Shown here: piece after piece, positions 41,788-51,700 of the stretch
Numbering within the stretch: position 1 is the stretch's first letter
Layout: every line of letters starts with the position of its first letter
DNA from: Amycolatopsis sp. A133
GTDB lineage: Bacteria > Actinomycetota > Actinomycetes > Mycobacteriales > Pseudonocardiaceae
Reading direction: 5' to 3'
Length of the DNA stretch: 64,000 nucleotides
Assembly (NCBI RefSeq): GCF_031082405.1
Contig: NZ_JAVHJU010000057.1
Coordinates: 186,001 to 250,000 of the forward strand
Program-made: the position numbers and the translations under genes
Notes under the pieces: model-generated
Told to the model about the DNA's origin: nothing
Databases searched by the model: none
Seen by the model: the letters and a program-made list of their open reading frames with translations, nothing else

Positions 41788-44718
41788 TCACACCTCCGAA
41801 GCCGAGGAGTGCTCGGCCGCGAATCGGGTCAGTTCGGTGCGGTCGCGGACCGACGTCTTCATCAGCAAAGCCGCCACGTGCTTCTCCACCGTGCGTGGTG
41901 AGATGTGCAGGCGGGCCGCCAGTTCCTTGTTGCTGAGGCGGAACGCCAGCAGCTCGAAAACCTCGTACTCGCGCAGCGTCACGCCGATCGCGCGCAGGCT
42001 TTCCGGTACCCGCTCGGTTCCCGTGCGGCGTTGCTGCACCGACGCTCCGGCCCGGCGCAGCAACGCCCGGCACGCGCTGGCCACCGGGATCACGTCCGCG
42101 CCGTGGAAACGGCTTTCGGCTTCGCGGAGCCACTCCGCCGGTTCGCCCCAGCCGTGGTCGACGGCGGGTTCCGCCGCCAGGCGCAGCCCCAGCGGGCGGG
42201 CGATGCCGAACGGGGCCGCGGCCTGCGCCGCGCGCCGCATGGCCGAGGCGGCCGCCTCGGGGGCGCCGTCGCGGCCGTGCAGGACCGCTTCGGCCAGCAA
42301 CACGAACTGGCGGTTCCAGCGCATTCCGCCGGCCGCTGCGGCGGTGGTGCGCCGGTGGTCTTCCCAGCTCGCGTCGCCGGCGATGACGTCGAGCAGCAGC
42401 TTCAGGCCGTGGGTGCCGGCCAGGTGGAACGTGCTCTGCTGCCGCGCCTGGTCGGCCGCGAGCGTTTCCAGCTCGGCGCGCGCGGTTTCGCGGTCCTCCT
42501 CCAGCAGCGAGCAGAAGACCTGGGCCAGCCCGCGCGCCAGCGGGGCCTCGGGGCCCGTGTCGCCGCCGTCGCGCCGGAAGGCGGCGAGCGCGGCCTCCAT
42601 CGCCCGGCGGTCGCCGCGGTGGCCCGCCAGCACCGCCTGCGCCATCTGCACGTACCGGCTGACGGCGAACAGCTTGATCCGCGACGCCTCCGCGTAGCAC
42701 GCGTCGAGCCGCTGCTCCGCCTCGCCGAACCGGCCGCACAGCACGGAATGCAGCCCCAGCACGGCTTCGGCGTTGTACGCCAGGCTGATCCCGCCGGTGC
42801 GCAGCGCCTCGGCGCGCGCGGTCTCCAGCCCGGACGGGTCCGCTTCGGACAGCCAGGTGTTGCCGCCGAGGCCGACCAGCGCGTAGTTGCGCCAGTTCGT
42901 CAGCCGGTGCTCGGCGGCGCTGTCGAGCATCCGGCGGAAGCACTCGTCGGACTCGGCCATGTCCCGCTCGCGCACGACGAACCCCACCGCGTAGAGCGCC
43001 TGGCACGCCGTCGAGGGCGAGCCGATCCGTTCGGCCCCGGCGACCGCGCGGCGGGCCAGCTCTTCGCTGCGGCGCACCCGGTCGGGAGCCGGGCCGGACA
43101 TCGACAGGTAGGCGTCCACGGCGTCCACCGCCACGGATTCCTCGGCCGGCCCCGCCCCGGACAGCAACGCCCGCGCCGCGGCGACCTGCTCGAAGCCCTC
43201 CGCCCAGCGGCCGGCGACCTGCGCCGCCCACGCCAAGCGCACGTGGACGCGGATCTGGCGTGCCGGGTCACGGCCGTCGGCGGGCCGCAGGGAGCCGGCG
43301 ACCTTCACCGCCCGGTCGAACTGCCCGGCTTCGGCCAGCGCGAACAGCAGCAGTTCCAGCAGGTCCCGGTACCGCCCAGACTGTTCGCCGCCGCGATCGG
43401 CGTCGTCGCCGAGCAGGTTCACGGCGTGCTCGAGGACGGCGATCGCCGACCCCGGCGCGCCCTCGGCCAGCGCGCGGCGCGCGGCCTCGCGGTACAGGTC
43501 GGCGGCGGCCCAGCGGTCCCCGGCGCCCAGCCGCAGCGACGCGGCCAGGCTGCACAGCTCACCCGGCAGATCGGGGTGCAGCTCCACCACGGCGTCGGCC
43601 GCCTTCGCCGACAGCGCCACGCGTTCGGGCGGGTTGAGCAGGGTCAGCAGCGCTTCGGCGGTGAGCGGGTGGCGGAAGGCGTACCAGTCCTCGCCGCGCT
43701 CGTCGGCGATGAGCAGCTGGGCGGCGACGGCGGACTGCAGGTGGCCGAACAGGCTGTGGTCGTCCAGTTCGCTCACCCGCTGCACCACCGACAGCGGGAA
43801 CCGGCGGCCGAGCACCGCGGCGATGGCGAGCAGCTGCTTGCCGCGTTCGCCGAGGCGGTCGGCGCGGCGCGTGATGATCGTGACGAGCGTGGAGGGCACG
43901 GCGCTGCGGCTGTGCCCGGTGAACCGCCAGCCCGCCGCGCCGTTCACCAGCTCGCCCGCCGCCACCATGCTGTGCAGCAGTTCCTCGACGACCAGCGGGT
44001 TGCCCGCGCTGTCGGTGAACAGGCGCTCGGCCACGTCGGCGGGCACCTGGCCGGGCTCGGCGCCGAGCGACGAGGCCACCACTTCCCGCACCTCGGCGGG
44101 GCCGAGGCTGTCCAGCGGCATGAGGAAACCCTCGCCGCGCCGGGTGACGGCGTGGGCCGCCTCCAGCGCGGGCGAGGGTTCGGCGCGCAGGGTGGCCAGC
44201 ACGACCACGGGCTGCGTTCGGACGTTGGCGGCCAGGTACTCCACCACGGCGAGGGTTTCCACGTCGGCGTCCTGCAGGTCGTCGACGACGAACAGGCAGC
44301 CGCGGCCCGCACCGGCCAGCCCGGTGAGCCGCAGCGTCGCCTCGGCGAGCACCACCAGCGAGGAGTCGCCCGCGGTGCCGGTGGCCCAGTCCGGGATCAG
44401 CCTGCCCAGCACCGACCGGTACGGCCCGAGCTGTTCGACCAGCTCGTGGCCGCCGGTGCGGGCGAGGGACAGCAGTGCTTCGGTGAGCGCGCGGAACGGC
44501 ACGGCGGGCCCGGTGGTGCTGCCGCGTCCCCGCAGCACCACCAAGCCCGCGTCGAGGGCGCGGCCCACCGCTTCGGCGGCGAGCCGGGTCTTGCCGATGC
44601 CGGGTTCCCCCGTGACGAAAACGGCCGATCCCGATGAGCGGCGAGCGTCGTGCAGTGCCCGTTCGATCTCGTCGATTTCCGTGGCTCGGCCGACGAGAGC
44701 GGGGGCACGGGTGCGCAT
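41788..44718 (-). CDS. LuxR-family LAL regulator (AAA ATPase, HTH LuxR)
   Basis: A 976-residue regulator of the large ATP-binding LuxR class. N-terminal Walker A is GEPGIGKTRLAAEA near residue 37 and Walker B is CLFVVDDLQDAD. The middle is a long helical repeat region. The C-terminal LuxR HTH is LREYEVFELLAFRLSNKELA then ISPRTVEKHVAALLMKTSV. LALs are typically pathway-specific activators of specialised metabolism. It lies 111 bp after the Cys-free peptide gene and points the same way as the LanM/GNAT operon, so it may control that operon or the adjacent genes. Confidence 0.93.
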   Translation of the reverse strand: MRTRAPALVGRATEIDEIERALHDARRSSGSAVFVTGEPGIGKTRLAAEAVGRALDAGLVVLRGRGSTTGPAVPFRALTEALLSLARTGGHELVEQLGPYRSVLGRLIPDWATGTAGDSSLVVLAEATLRLTGLAGAGRGCLFVVDDLQDADVETLAVVEYLAANVRTQPVVVLATLRAEPSPALEAAHAVTRRGEGFLMPLDSLGPAEVREVVASSLGAEPGQVPADVAERLFTDSAGNPLVVEELLHSMVAAGELVNGAAGWRFTGHSRSAVPSTLVTIITRRADRLGERGKQLLAIAAVLGRRFPLSVVQRVSELDDHSLFGHLQSAVAAQLLIADERGEDWYAFRHPLTAEALLTLLNPPERVALSAKAADAVVELHPDLPGELCSLAASLRLGAGDRWAAADLYREAARRALAEGAPGSAIAVLEHAVNLLGDDADRGGEQSGRYRDLLELLLFALAEAGQFDRAVKVAGSLRPADGRDPARQIRVHVRLAWAAQVAGRWAEGFEQVAAARALLSGAGPAEESVAVDAVDAYLSMSGPAPDRVRRSEELARRAVAGAERIGSPSTACQALYAVGFVVRERDMAESDECFRRMLDSAAEHRLTNWRNYALVGLGGNTWLSEADPSGLETARAEALRTGGISLAYNAEAVLGLHSVLCGRFGEAEQRLDACYAEASRIKLFAVSRYVQMAQAVLAGHRGDRRAMEAALAAFRRDGGDTGPEAPLARGLAQVFCSLLEEDRETARAELETLAADQARQQSTFHLAGTHGLKLLLDVIAGDASWEDHRRTTAAAAGGMRWNRQFVLLAEAVLHGRDGAPEAAASAMRRAAQAAAPFGIARPLGLRLAAEPAVDHGWGEPAEWLREAESRFHGADVIPVASACRALLRRAGASVQQRRTGTERVPESLRAIGVTLREYEVFELLAFRLSNKELAARLHISPRTVEKHVAALLMKTSVRDRTELTRFAAEHSSASEV

Positions 44719-44829
44719 GCGCCAACCTTAGAGACCGGACTTACGGATTCGGCGGTCTTCCGGTGGAGATTCCACTGTTCGGACGGCAAGATTTCGGATA
44801 TTGTCACGCTTTGTGCCGTTCCGGGCACG

Positions 44830-45045
44830 TCACGCGTGCGTGTGGTTGCTCACCACGGTGCTGATGTCCATCGTGACGACCGCCGCGCCGGCCACGCCCA
44901 GGGTCAGCCCGGCGAGAATGCCCGCGCGGACACCGATCTTCGGTCTGGCCGCGCCGGCCTCCGGCGTGGCGTCGCCGAGCGGGCTGTCCACCGCGGAGCC
45001 GGCGGGGGTCGCGTCGAATTCGCCGGCGGTGGTGTCCTTGCGCAT
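44830..45045 (-). CDS. Cys-free 71-residue peptide next to LanM (candidate precursor)
   Basis: A short gene 36 bp downstream of the LanM-like gene. ATG 45045 has GGGAG five bases upstream; GTG 45051 is an alternative. The first 35 residues are acidic and hydrophilic (MRKDTTAGEFDATPAGSAVD ...), like a RiPP leader. The rest is RPKIGVRAGILAGLTLGVAG then a Thr/Ser-containing tail, MDISTVVSNHTHA. There is no cysteine, so ordinary lanthionine rings are impossible. Size and position suggest a LanM substrate, perhaps dehydrated only. A small membrane or immunity peptide is the main alternative, because residues 39-56 are hydrophobic. Confidence 0.6.
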   Translation of the reverse strand: MRKDTTAGEFDATPAGSAVDSPLGDATPEAGAARPKIGVRAGILAGLTLGVAGAAVVTMDISTVVSNHTHA

Positions 45046-45081
45046 CTTCACTCCCGTGATGGTGTGTTTCGCGGCAATTTC

Positions 45082-47925
45082 TCAGAGACGGCCCGACGGC
45101 TCCAGCAGCAGAACCGACGGCACCTGTTCGGGAAAACCGACCCGCAAGAGCCCGAAACCGATACCCCCGGTTCCGGTCAGCAGGCCGGGGCTCGTTACTC
45201 CGTGCGGAGTACCGCATTGGAGCCCGTGGCCCTCCACGGCGCCCACGAGGCGCGAGGCCGCCCTCCGCAACGCGGAGACCGACGGTTCGTGCCCCTGCCC
45301 GGCCAGCACCACGAGTGCTTCGAGGGTGCCGAGCTCGCCGTGGCAGAGCGACTGGTCGGTCGACGGCGGCCGGGCGGCCACCGCGGCCGAGAACGCGTCC
45401 GCCGTCTGCGCGGCGGTGCCGGGTCCGGGCCCGGCGGTCGAGGCGAGGACCTGGCCGGCCAGGCCCGAGCACCAGCCCAGGTCGCCGGGCACCGGCTCCG
45501 CCGCGGTCCGGCCGCCCCGGCCGAGGGCCCAGTCCACGCCCGCCGCGCCCCACAGGAAGCCGGGGGCGGCGGGACGCGGGGCACCGGCGAGGCGCCGGGT
45601 GAGCGTGGCGGCCAGCGCGGCCGCTTCGGGCAGTCCGCTTTCGGCGTGCACGGCGTGCATCGCCGCGAGGGCGCCCGCGGTGCCTTCGCCGACACCCGCG
45701 GGTGCGGCCGCGTCGGCGGCGGCGGTCGCGGAGATCGCCGCGGGCAGGCAGGCGGCGAGCGTGCTGTCCCCGAGGAGGACGGCCAGGCGGGCCAGTGCGT
45801 AGCAGATCCCGCCCAGGCCGAAGAAGCCGCCGGAACCGACTTCGCGCGCCAGTTCGGGGTGCTCGGCGAGGACCTCGACGAGCACCGGCAGCGTGCGCAC
45901 GGCCTTCGCGGCCAGCTCGGAGTACCGGGCGGTGCCGGTCAGCCGGCCCAGCTGGGCCAGGAACAGCGCCGTGCCGCAGTAGCCCTCGGCGAGCCCGGCG
46001 CCCATCGGCAGCACCAGCCAGTGCCGTCCGTCCAGGAGTTCGAGGCCGACCCAGTTGGCCCGTCCCTCGTCGTGGGCGGCGCGGGCGACGAGGTCGTCGC
46101 CGATCGCGGAGGCCAGCGCCAGCAGGTGCTGGCTGTCGGGCACAACGGCGGCGACCGCGCCGGGCAGCGGCGCCCCCGAGGCGTGGCGGACCTCCGGGCG
46201 GCGGGTGGCGAGCGTGGCCTCCACGAACCACTCCTGCTCGCGCAGGTCCTCGGCGCACAGCTGCGCGATCTTCGCCCGGGCCTGGTCGAGGCCGCTCGCG
46301 GCCAGCAGGCCGGGCAGCACCGCGCCGGTGCCGGTGGTGACGTCGACCGAGTCCGCGGCCGCGGTGAACACCGGCACGTCGCCGTCGCACAGCTCGGTGA
46401 CCTCGTGGGGCACGAGCACGGGCAGGTGGGCCTTCGCCTCGTCTTCGGCGAGCGAGGCGAACGCCGCGGGCCGGGCGGCGCCCACGGTCAGGTGCGCCGG
46501 GTGCGTCGCGGCGGTCAGCAGGGTCGCGTAGACCTGCGTCGGCCGCATCACCAGGCGGATTTCCTCGCCGGCGAACGCCGCCAGCGCACCACCGGGCGCG
46601 AGGAGCTCGGCGCGGCGGTCCACCAGGGACTCGTAGGCGGCGCGGAACCCGCTCAGCAGGCTCTGCCGGTACATCCCGGCGTCGATTTCCGCCCCGGCGA
46701 GCACCGGCCGGTTCGTCCCGCCCGCGTAGGGCAGGGGACCGTGGGCGAGGCGCATGTCGTCGGTCCCGGCGCCGAGCCAGTGCGGCACCTCCACCGGGCT
46801 CGGCTCGCCGTTGCCGCCGCCGAACGCCGACACGTCGAGCGCGCCGTGCTCGCCGAGCATGAGCGTCGGCAGCAGGGCGGTGCGGGCCACCGAGCGGTGC
46901 AGCGCGGCCGCGGCCGGGTCGGGCCCGTTGCGGGTCGGCGCGGTGAACGCGGGGTGGAACAGGGTCTCGACGTCGACCAGCATCGGCTGGTCGCCGCACG
47001 CGACGAGGTTCTCGCAGTGCATGTCCGTGGCGTCGAGGGCGTAGAGGAGGGCCAGCAGCGCACCCTGGCGGCGGTAGAACAGCTCGACCCCCGCCTGGTC
47101 GGCGCACGGCAGCGCGGGCACGTACTCGGCCCAGCCGTAGCCGTCGCGGGCCAGCACGCCCAGCGGGCGCGGCGCGAGCCCGGGCCGCGCTTGCGCGAAC
47201 CAGCGCAGCAGGTCGCCCCAGCGGGCGAGCAGGCCGAGCGGGCGCGGCTTGTAGACGAGCCGCCGCCCGTCGGCGAAGCCGAGCACGGCCACCGCGCGGC
47301 CGCCGGAGTGCACGTCGCCCGCCCCCAGCGTCAGCTCGCTCAGCTCGGCCGCGCTGCCGGCCAGCAGGCCCCTGCGCAGGGCGGTGCGGTCCGCGGCGAG
47401 CCGGGCGAGCAGCTCCGCGACGGCGTCGGCGGTGCGCAGGCAGGTCCGGGCGAGCAGCCGGGCCAGCAGCGGGTGGCGGTCCAGCACACCGGCGAGGTGC
47501 CCGCGGCTGCCGAGCAGGCGCAGGAAGTCGACGAAGCGGTCGCGTCCGGTGGCACCGCGCAGCCGGCCGGCTTTCTTCGCCGCGTGCAGTTCCAGCACGA
47601 AGGTGCGGGTCGCGAGCGCCGTGAGCTGCCCGCAGAGCCAGGTCTCGACACCGGGCCACACGCGCTCCGCGGCGGGCTCCCGGGCCACCAGCAGGTCCCG
47701 CGTGGCGGCGGCGAAGGGGAGCACGGCGTGGCGGAAGACGCGATCACCGTCGGCCTCGACGGGGACGGGCCAGTCACCGTCGGCGGGCAGGGAAGCCAGG
47801 ACGCGGTCCGCGAGCAGCGCCCAGGCGGGCCGGTCGCCACCGGCCTCGCCCGGAAGGCGAGCGGCGGTCCACCAGGCCGGTGCCTCGCGGGGGGCCTGCT
47901 CGGGGCGCTCTACTGTCTGGCTCAC
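45082..47925 (-). CDS. LanM-like class II lanthipeptide synthetase with altered cyclase site
   Basis: A 947-residue bifunctional LanM homologue. The kinase-like dehydratase half has GDVHSGGR, LVYKPRPLG (Lys226), DMHCENL (about 301-307) and LVDVETLFHP (Asp318, Glu320), then MRPTQVYATLL. It therefore looks able to phosphorylate and eliminate Ser/Thr. The C-terminal LanC-like half keeps the zinc ligands Cys819 (GWCSG) and Cys861-His862 (LCHGELG). Where most LanCs have an HG(A/I)xG His there is Trp (FLWGAAG, about 792), the Arg before WC is missing, and the expected Asp before the GxAG turn near 746 is absent. GTG 47925 is the best start found. With a Cys-free neighbour peptide it may only dehydrate. 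Confidence 0.88.
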   Translation of the reverse strand: MSQTVERPEQAPREAPAWWTAARLPGEAGGDRPAWALLADRVLASLPADGDWPVPVEADGDRVFRHAVLPFAAATRDLLVAREPAAERVWPGVETWLCGQLTALATRTFVLELHAAKKAGRLRGATGRDRFVDFLRLLGSRGHLAGVLDRHPLLARLLARTCLRTADAVAELLARLAADRTALRRGLLAGSAAELSELTLGAGDVHSGGRAVAVLGFADGRRLVYKPRPLGLLARWGDLLRWFAQARPGLAPRPLGVLARDGYGWAEYVPALPCADQAGVELFYRRQGALLALLYALDATDMHCENLVACGDQPMLVDVETLFHPAFTAPTRNGPDPAAAALHRSVARTALLPTLMLGEHGALDVSAFGGGNGEPSPVEVPHWLGAGTDDMRLAHGPLPYAGGTNRPVLAGAEIDAGMYRQSLLSGFRAAYESLVDRRAELLAPGGALAAFAGEEIRLVMRPTQVYATLLTAATHPAHLTVGAARPAAFASLAEDEAKAHLPVLVPHEVTELCDGDVPVFTAAADSVDVTTGTGAVLPGLLAASGLDQARAKIAQLCAEDLREQEWFVEATLATRRPEVRHASGAPLPGAVAAVVPDSQHLLALASAIGDDLVARAAHDEGRANWVGLELLDGRHWLVLPMGAGLAEGYCGTALFLAQLGRLTGTARYSELAAKAVRTLPVLVEVLAEHPELAREVGSGGFFGLGGICYALARLAVLLGDSTLAACLPAAISATAAADAAAPAGVGEGTAGALAAMHAVHAESGLPEAAALAATLTRRLAGAPRPAAPGFLWGAAGVDWALGRGGRTAAEPVPGDLGWCSGLAGQVLASTAGPGPGTAAQTADAFSAAVAARPPSTDQSLCHGELGTLEALVVLAGQGHEPSVSALRRAASRLVGAVEGHGLQCGTPHGVTSPGLLTGTGGIGFGLLRVGFPEQVPSVLLLEPSGRL

Positions 47926-48032
47926 GCCGAAGAGATTCGCACTGCGGGAGATGCGCGTACATGGGTACTCGCTACCCAGATTGACCGCCCCTGCTCCGCG
48001 CGGCGGCGGGGGAGGCACCGGCGGTGGCCGGG

Positions 48033-48746
48033 TCAGGGCCCTCCCGGGATCGTCAGGGTGTCGAGTTCGGCCAGGTCACGCCGGTGCACGGCGCGCACCG
48101 GCACGGTCGTGGCCAGCGCCGCGACGTGACCGCCGGGAACGGCCAGTGACCGCAGGTGCACCGGCTCGCGCGGCCAGCCCGATACCCCCGAACGGGCGAG
48201 CGGACCCCAGACCTCCACTCGCGATGGCGCAGCGGCCAGGCCCAGCCCGGCCAGCTTCATCGCCGCCTCCTTGCGCGTCCACGCCGTCAGCAGCCGGGTC
48301 GGCCCCTCCGCCGGGTCCGCGGTCGAAAACTCCCGGTGCTCGGCCGCCGACAGCACCACCGCCGCCAGCCCGGCGGGGTCGGCCGCCGCGGCCGGGTCCT
48401 CGATGTCGGCGCCGATGCGTCCCGCTCCCGCCACGGCGAGCAGCAGCCACTGCCCGGTGTGGGACACCGAGAACGCCGGCGCGCCGGCCAGCCGGGGCGG
48501 GCCGTGGCCCGGGTCGGCGCAGTGCTCGCACGACCGGTCGAACACCACCTCCGCCGGCGGGACGCCGAGCACGGCCGCACCCCAAAGGCGCTGCAACGCA
48601 CGGGAAGCCGTGAACACGTCCCCCGCCGGGGTCGCGGCCAGCCGGGTGGCGCGGGCGCGTTCGGCGTCGTCGAGCAGCCCGAGCCACTGCGGTCTCGGGC
48701 GGACCGGCACGAGCCAGACGTCGACGTGCCCCGGCCGGCCGGTCAC
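48033..48746 (-). CDS. Sfp-type 4'-phosphopantetheinyl transferase
   Basis: A 237-residue PPTase. Motifs are SVSHTGQWLLLAV, IGADIEDP (the Asp and Glu that hold Mg) and WTRKEAAMKLAG (WxxKEA). Such enzymes move phosphopantetheine from CoA to the serine of carrier proteins. Its start overlaps the tricorn stop (ATGA), so it belongs to the GNAT/tricorn operon. The carriers it could serve in the window are the stand-alone ACP at 59683 and the NRPS/PKS carriers. Its presence beside the GNATs hints that an acyl-carrier thioester matters to this operon. Confidence 0.93.
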   Translation of the reverse strand: MTGRPGHVDVWLVPVRPRPQWLGLLDDAERARATRLAATPAGDVFTASRALQRLWGAAVLGVPPAEVVFDRSCEHCADPGHGPPRLAGAPAFSVSHTGQWLLLAVAGAGRIGADIEDPAAAADPAGLAAVVLSAAEHREFSTADPAEGPTRLLTAWTRKEAAMKLAGLGLAAAPSRVEVWGPLARSGVSGWPREPVHLRSLAVPGGHVAALATTVPVRAVHRRDLAELDTLTIPGGP

Positions 48747-51700
48747 GGTGCCTGCGGCAGCAGCAGGGCCGCCCGCGGCACGGGCAGCTCGTCCGACGGC
48801 GAGCCCAGTTCCGCCAGCAGGTGCGCGACGGCCGCCGCGAGCTGGTCGTCCTCGCCAGGCAGGAGCCGGTCCGGGGCGGGCAGGACCGCCAGATCCGGCT
48901 CCACGCCGTGGTTCTCCAGCGACCCACCCGCGTCGCCGAAGCGGTAGCGGAATTCGGGCTGGGTGGTGACCGTGCCGTCCACCAGCCGGTGCCGCGGCCA
49001 GGTCGCGATCACCCCGCCCCAGCTGCGCCTGCCGATCAGCGGGCCCAGGCCGAGCGCGCGGAAGACGTGGGCGAAGATCTCGCCGTCGGACCCGGTGTGC
49101 TCGTTGAGCAGCGTCGCCATCGGGCCGCGCGGTGACTCCGTGGGGTACGGCGCCATCCCGCTCCAGCGGCCGTGCTCGGTGCCGGTTCGGCGCCGGGCGA
49201 GCCGGTCGAGCAGCAGCGGCGACACGTGGCCGCCGGTGTTGAACCGGACGTCCACGATCAGGCCGTCACGGTCGAGTTCGGTGAGGAAACCGCGGACGAA
49301 GTCGGCGTACCCGGCGCGCGTCATGTCGGGCACGTGCAGGTACCCCAGCCGCTCGCCCGACACCGCGCGCACGTAGGCGCGGTTGCCCTCGGCCCAGTCC
49401 AGGTACCGCGCCCGCGCCTCGCTCGCGCACGCCCGCACGACCACGCGGTGTTCGGCGCCGGCCCGCCGCACGGTCAGCTCCACCTCCCGGCCGGCCTGCC
49501 CGACCAGCAGCTCACCGGGACCCGCCGGGCCCACCCGCCGTCCGTTGACCGCGGCCACGGCGTCGCCCGCGCGGATGTCGGCGCCGAGCCGGGCGCACGG
49601 CGAGCCGGCCTTCGGGTTCCACGCGTCGCCGCGCAGGATCCGCGCGATCCGCCACTGCGAGCCGTCGGCGGGGGTGTCCCAGTCGACGCCGAGGAAGCCC
49701 TGCGCCTCGTCCGGCCCGGCGCGGTACTCGCCGCCGCGCTCGAACGCGTGCGAGGTGCCGAGCTCGCCGTGCAGCTCCCAGATCAGGTCCGACAGCTCGG
49801 CGCGGCACGACACCAGCTCCGCGAGCGGCGCGTACCGGGCGTAGACGGCGTCCCAGTCGAGACCGGACATCCGCGCGTCCCAATAGCCTTCGCGCTGCAG
49901 CCGCCACGCCTCGCGGAACATCTGCCGCCACTCCGCGGACGGGTCGAACGGGACCTTGACGCGCCCGAGGTCGACCCAGCCGGTGGCCGGGCCCGGTTCG
50001 TCGCCGTCGGGCGGGTCGCCGGCGGCGTCGGCGCGCAGCACCCGCAACCGGCTGTCGGTGCGGTGCAGCACGACGTCGCCGCGCACGTCCAGCTCGTCGA
50101 CCGCGCCGAGGCAGCCGTCGGTGACCCGGCCCGTCCCCAGGTCCACCAGCGACACGGTGCCCTCGCCGCCGGAATCCGGGTGCGCCGGATCGGGCGCGGC
50201 GAGCGGCACGGACAGCAGCAGCACCCGGCCGGGCAGCGCCGCGATGTCGCTGTAGCGGCCTTCGGGCACGGGGAACGCCGCCACCCGCCGGGAAATCCCG
50301 TCGAGGTCGACCGCCACCCGGCCGTCGCCGCGCGGGGCCGGCAGCGCCTGCCCGGGCACGGCGGCCCGCGTCTCGAACGGCGACTCCTCGTCCGCCCGCA
50401 ACGTGATCAGGTAGGGCCGGGAGCCGAACGGGAACCCGACGTCGAACTGCACCTGGTCCAGCTCGGGCGTGAGGTCGCGCTGGCCGAGGAAGTACAGGTA
50501 CCGCCCGGACGGGTCGAACGCCGGGCGCGCGTCCCGCACCACCGGCTCGGTGACCCGGTGGGTCCGCCCGGACGCGGTGTCGGCGAGCTTGATCGACGAC
50601 GTGCGCGGCGACTCCGGGAACGTGTAGGCCAGCCACCGGCCGTCGGGCGACCACGCGAGGTCCTCGATGCGCTCGTGCCTGCTCGCGTCGAGCAGCCGGG
50701 GCCGGGGGAGCACGTCGGTGGTGTCGACGAGCCACACGCGCTGGCGGCTGGTCGCGAAGGCGACGAGCCCGGACGCGGGGGAAGCGGTCAGCTCGGTGAT
50801 GTGCCCGACGCCGCCGGCGACGAGCACCGGAGCGTCCTCGCCGCCCTCGGCGTCCAGGAGCACGATCCGCTCGTCCGGGCTCTCGTCGGCGGCCACGGCG
50901 ACGAGCTGCCGCCCGCCGGCCAGCCAGCGCAGCAGCCGGTAGCGCACGCCGTCGGCGCTGCCGTGGCCGCGGACCGGCCCGGACCAGTGCTCGAAGGTGA
51001 ACGCCTTGCCGCGGGCGGTCACCGCGAGCCGGGTGCCGTCGGGGGACAGGCGCGCGCCGTCGAGGTACTCGCCCGCGGGGGCGAACCGCCGTCCGCGCTG
51101 CGGGGCGGCGCCGCCCAGGTCCACCTCCACCGGCCGCGCGCCGAGCGCGTCGAGCAGGTGCAGCCGGGCGCCCGCGGTGTAGGCCAGCCGGGTGCCGTCG
51201 GTGGTGAGCCCGCGCGCGTAGTGGTCGTGGTGGTCGGTGTGGCGGCGCAGGTCGGTGCCGTCGGGCCGGCACGAGTAGACGTTGCCGATGCCCTCGTGGT
51301 CGCTGATGAAGTGGACGCGGCCGCCGGCCCAGCAGGGGTCGGCGACGTTGCCGGGCAGCGCCACGAGCGGCGTGAACGGCCCGGCTTCCTGCTCGGCGTA
51401 CCACAGCTCGCCCGCGCCGCCGCCCCGGTACCGCTTCCAGCGGGCGGGATCGGCGGTGTTGCGGCCGACGACGACGCGGGAGCCGCCGAAGGCGATCGTG
51501 TCGGCCGGGCCGAGCCGCAGCGGCCGCGCGGGACCGCCGCCGGACGGCACCGAGAACAGGCGGGCCCCGAAGCCGGACGGCTGCTCGGCGTCGGTCGCGT
51601 AGAGCACTTCGCCCGTGTGCGGGTGCCAGCCGACGGTGACGCAGCGGCCGGCCTGGTAGGTCAGCCGTCGCGGCCGCCCGCCCGCGGCCGGCATCACGTA

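Noticed and set aside
44830..45045. Ordinary class II lantibiotic precursor
   Set aside because: There is no cysteine anywhere in the peptide, so lanthionine or methyllanthionine rings cannot form.
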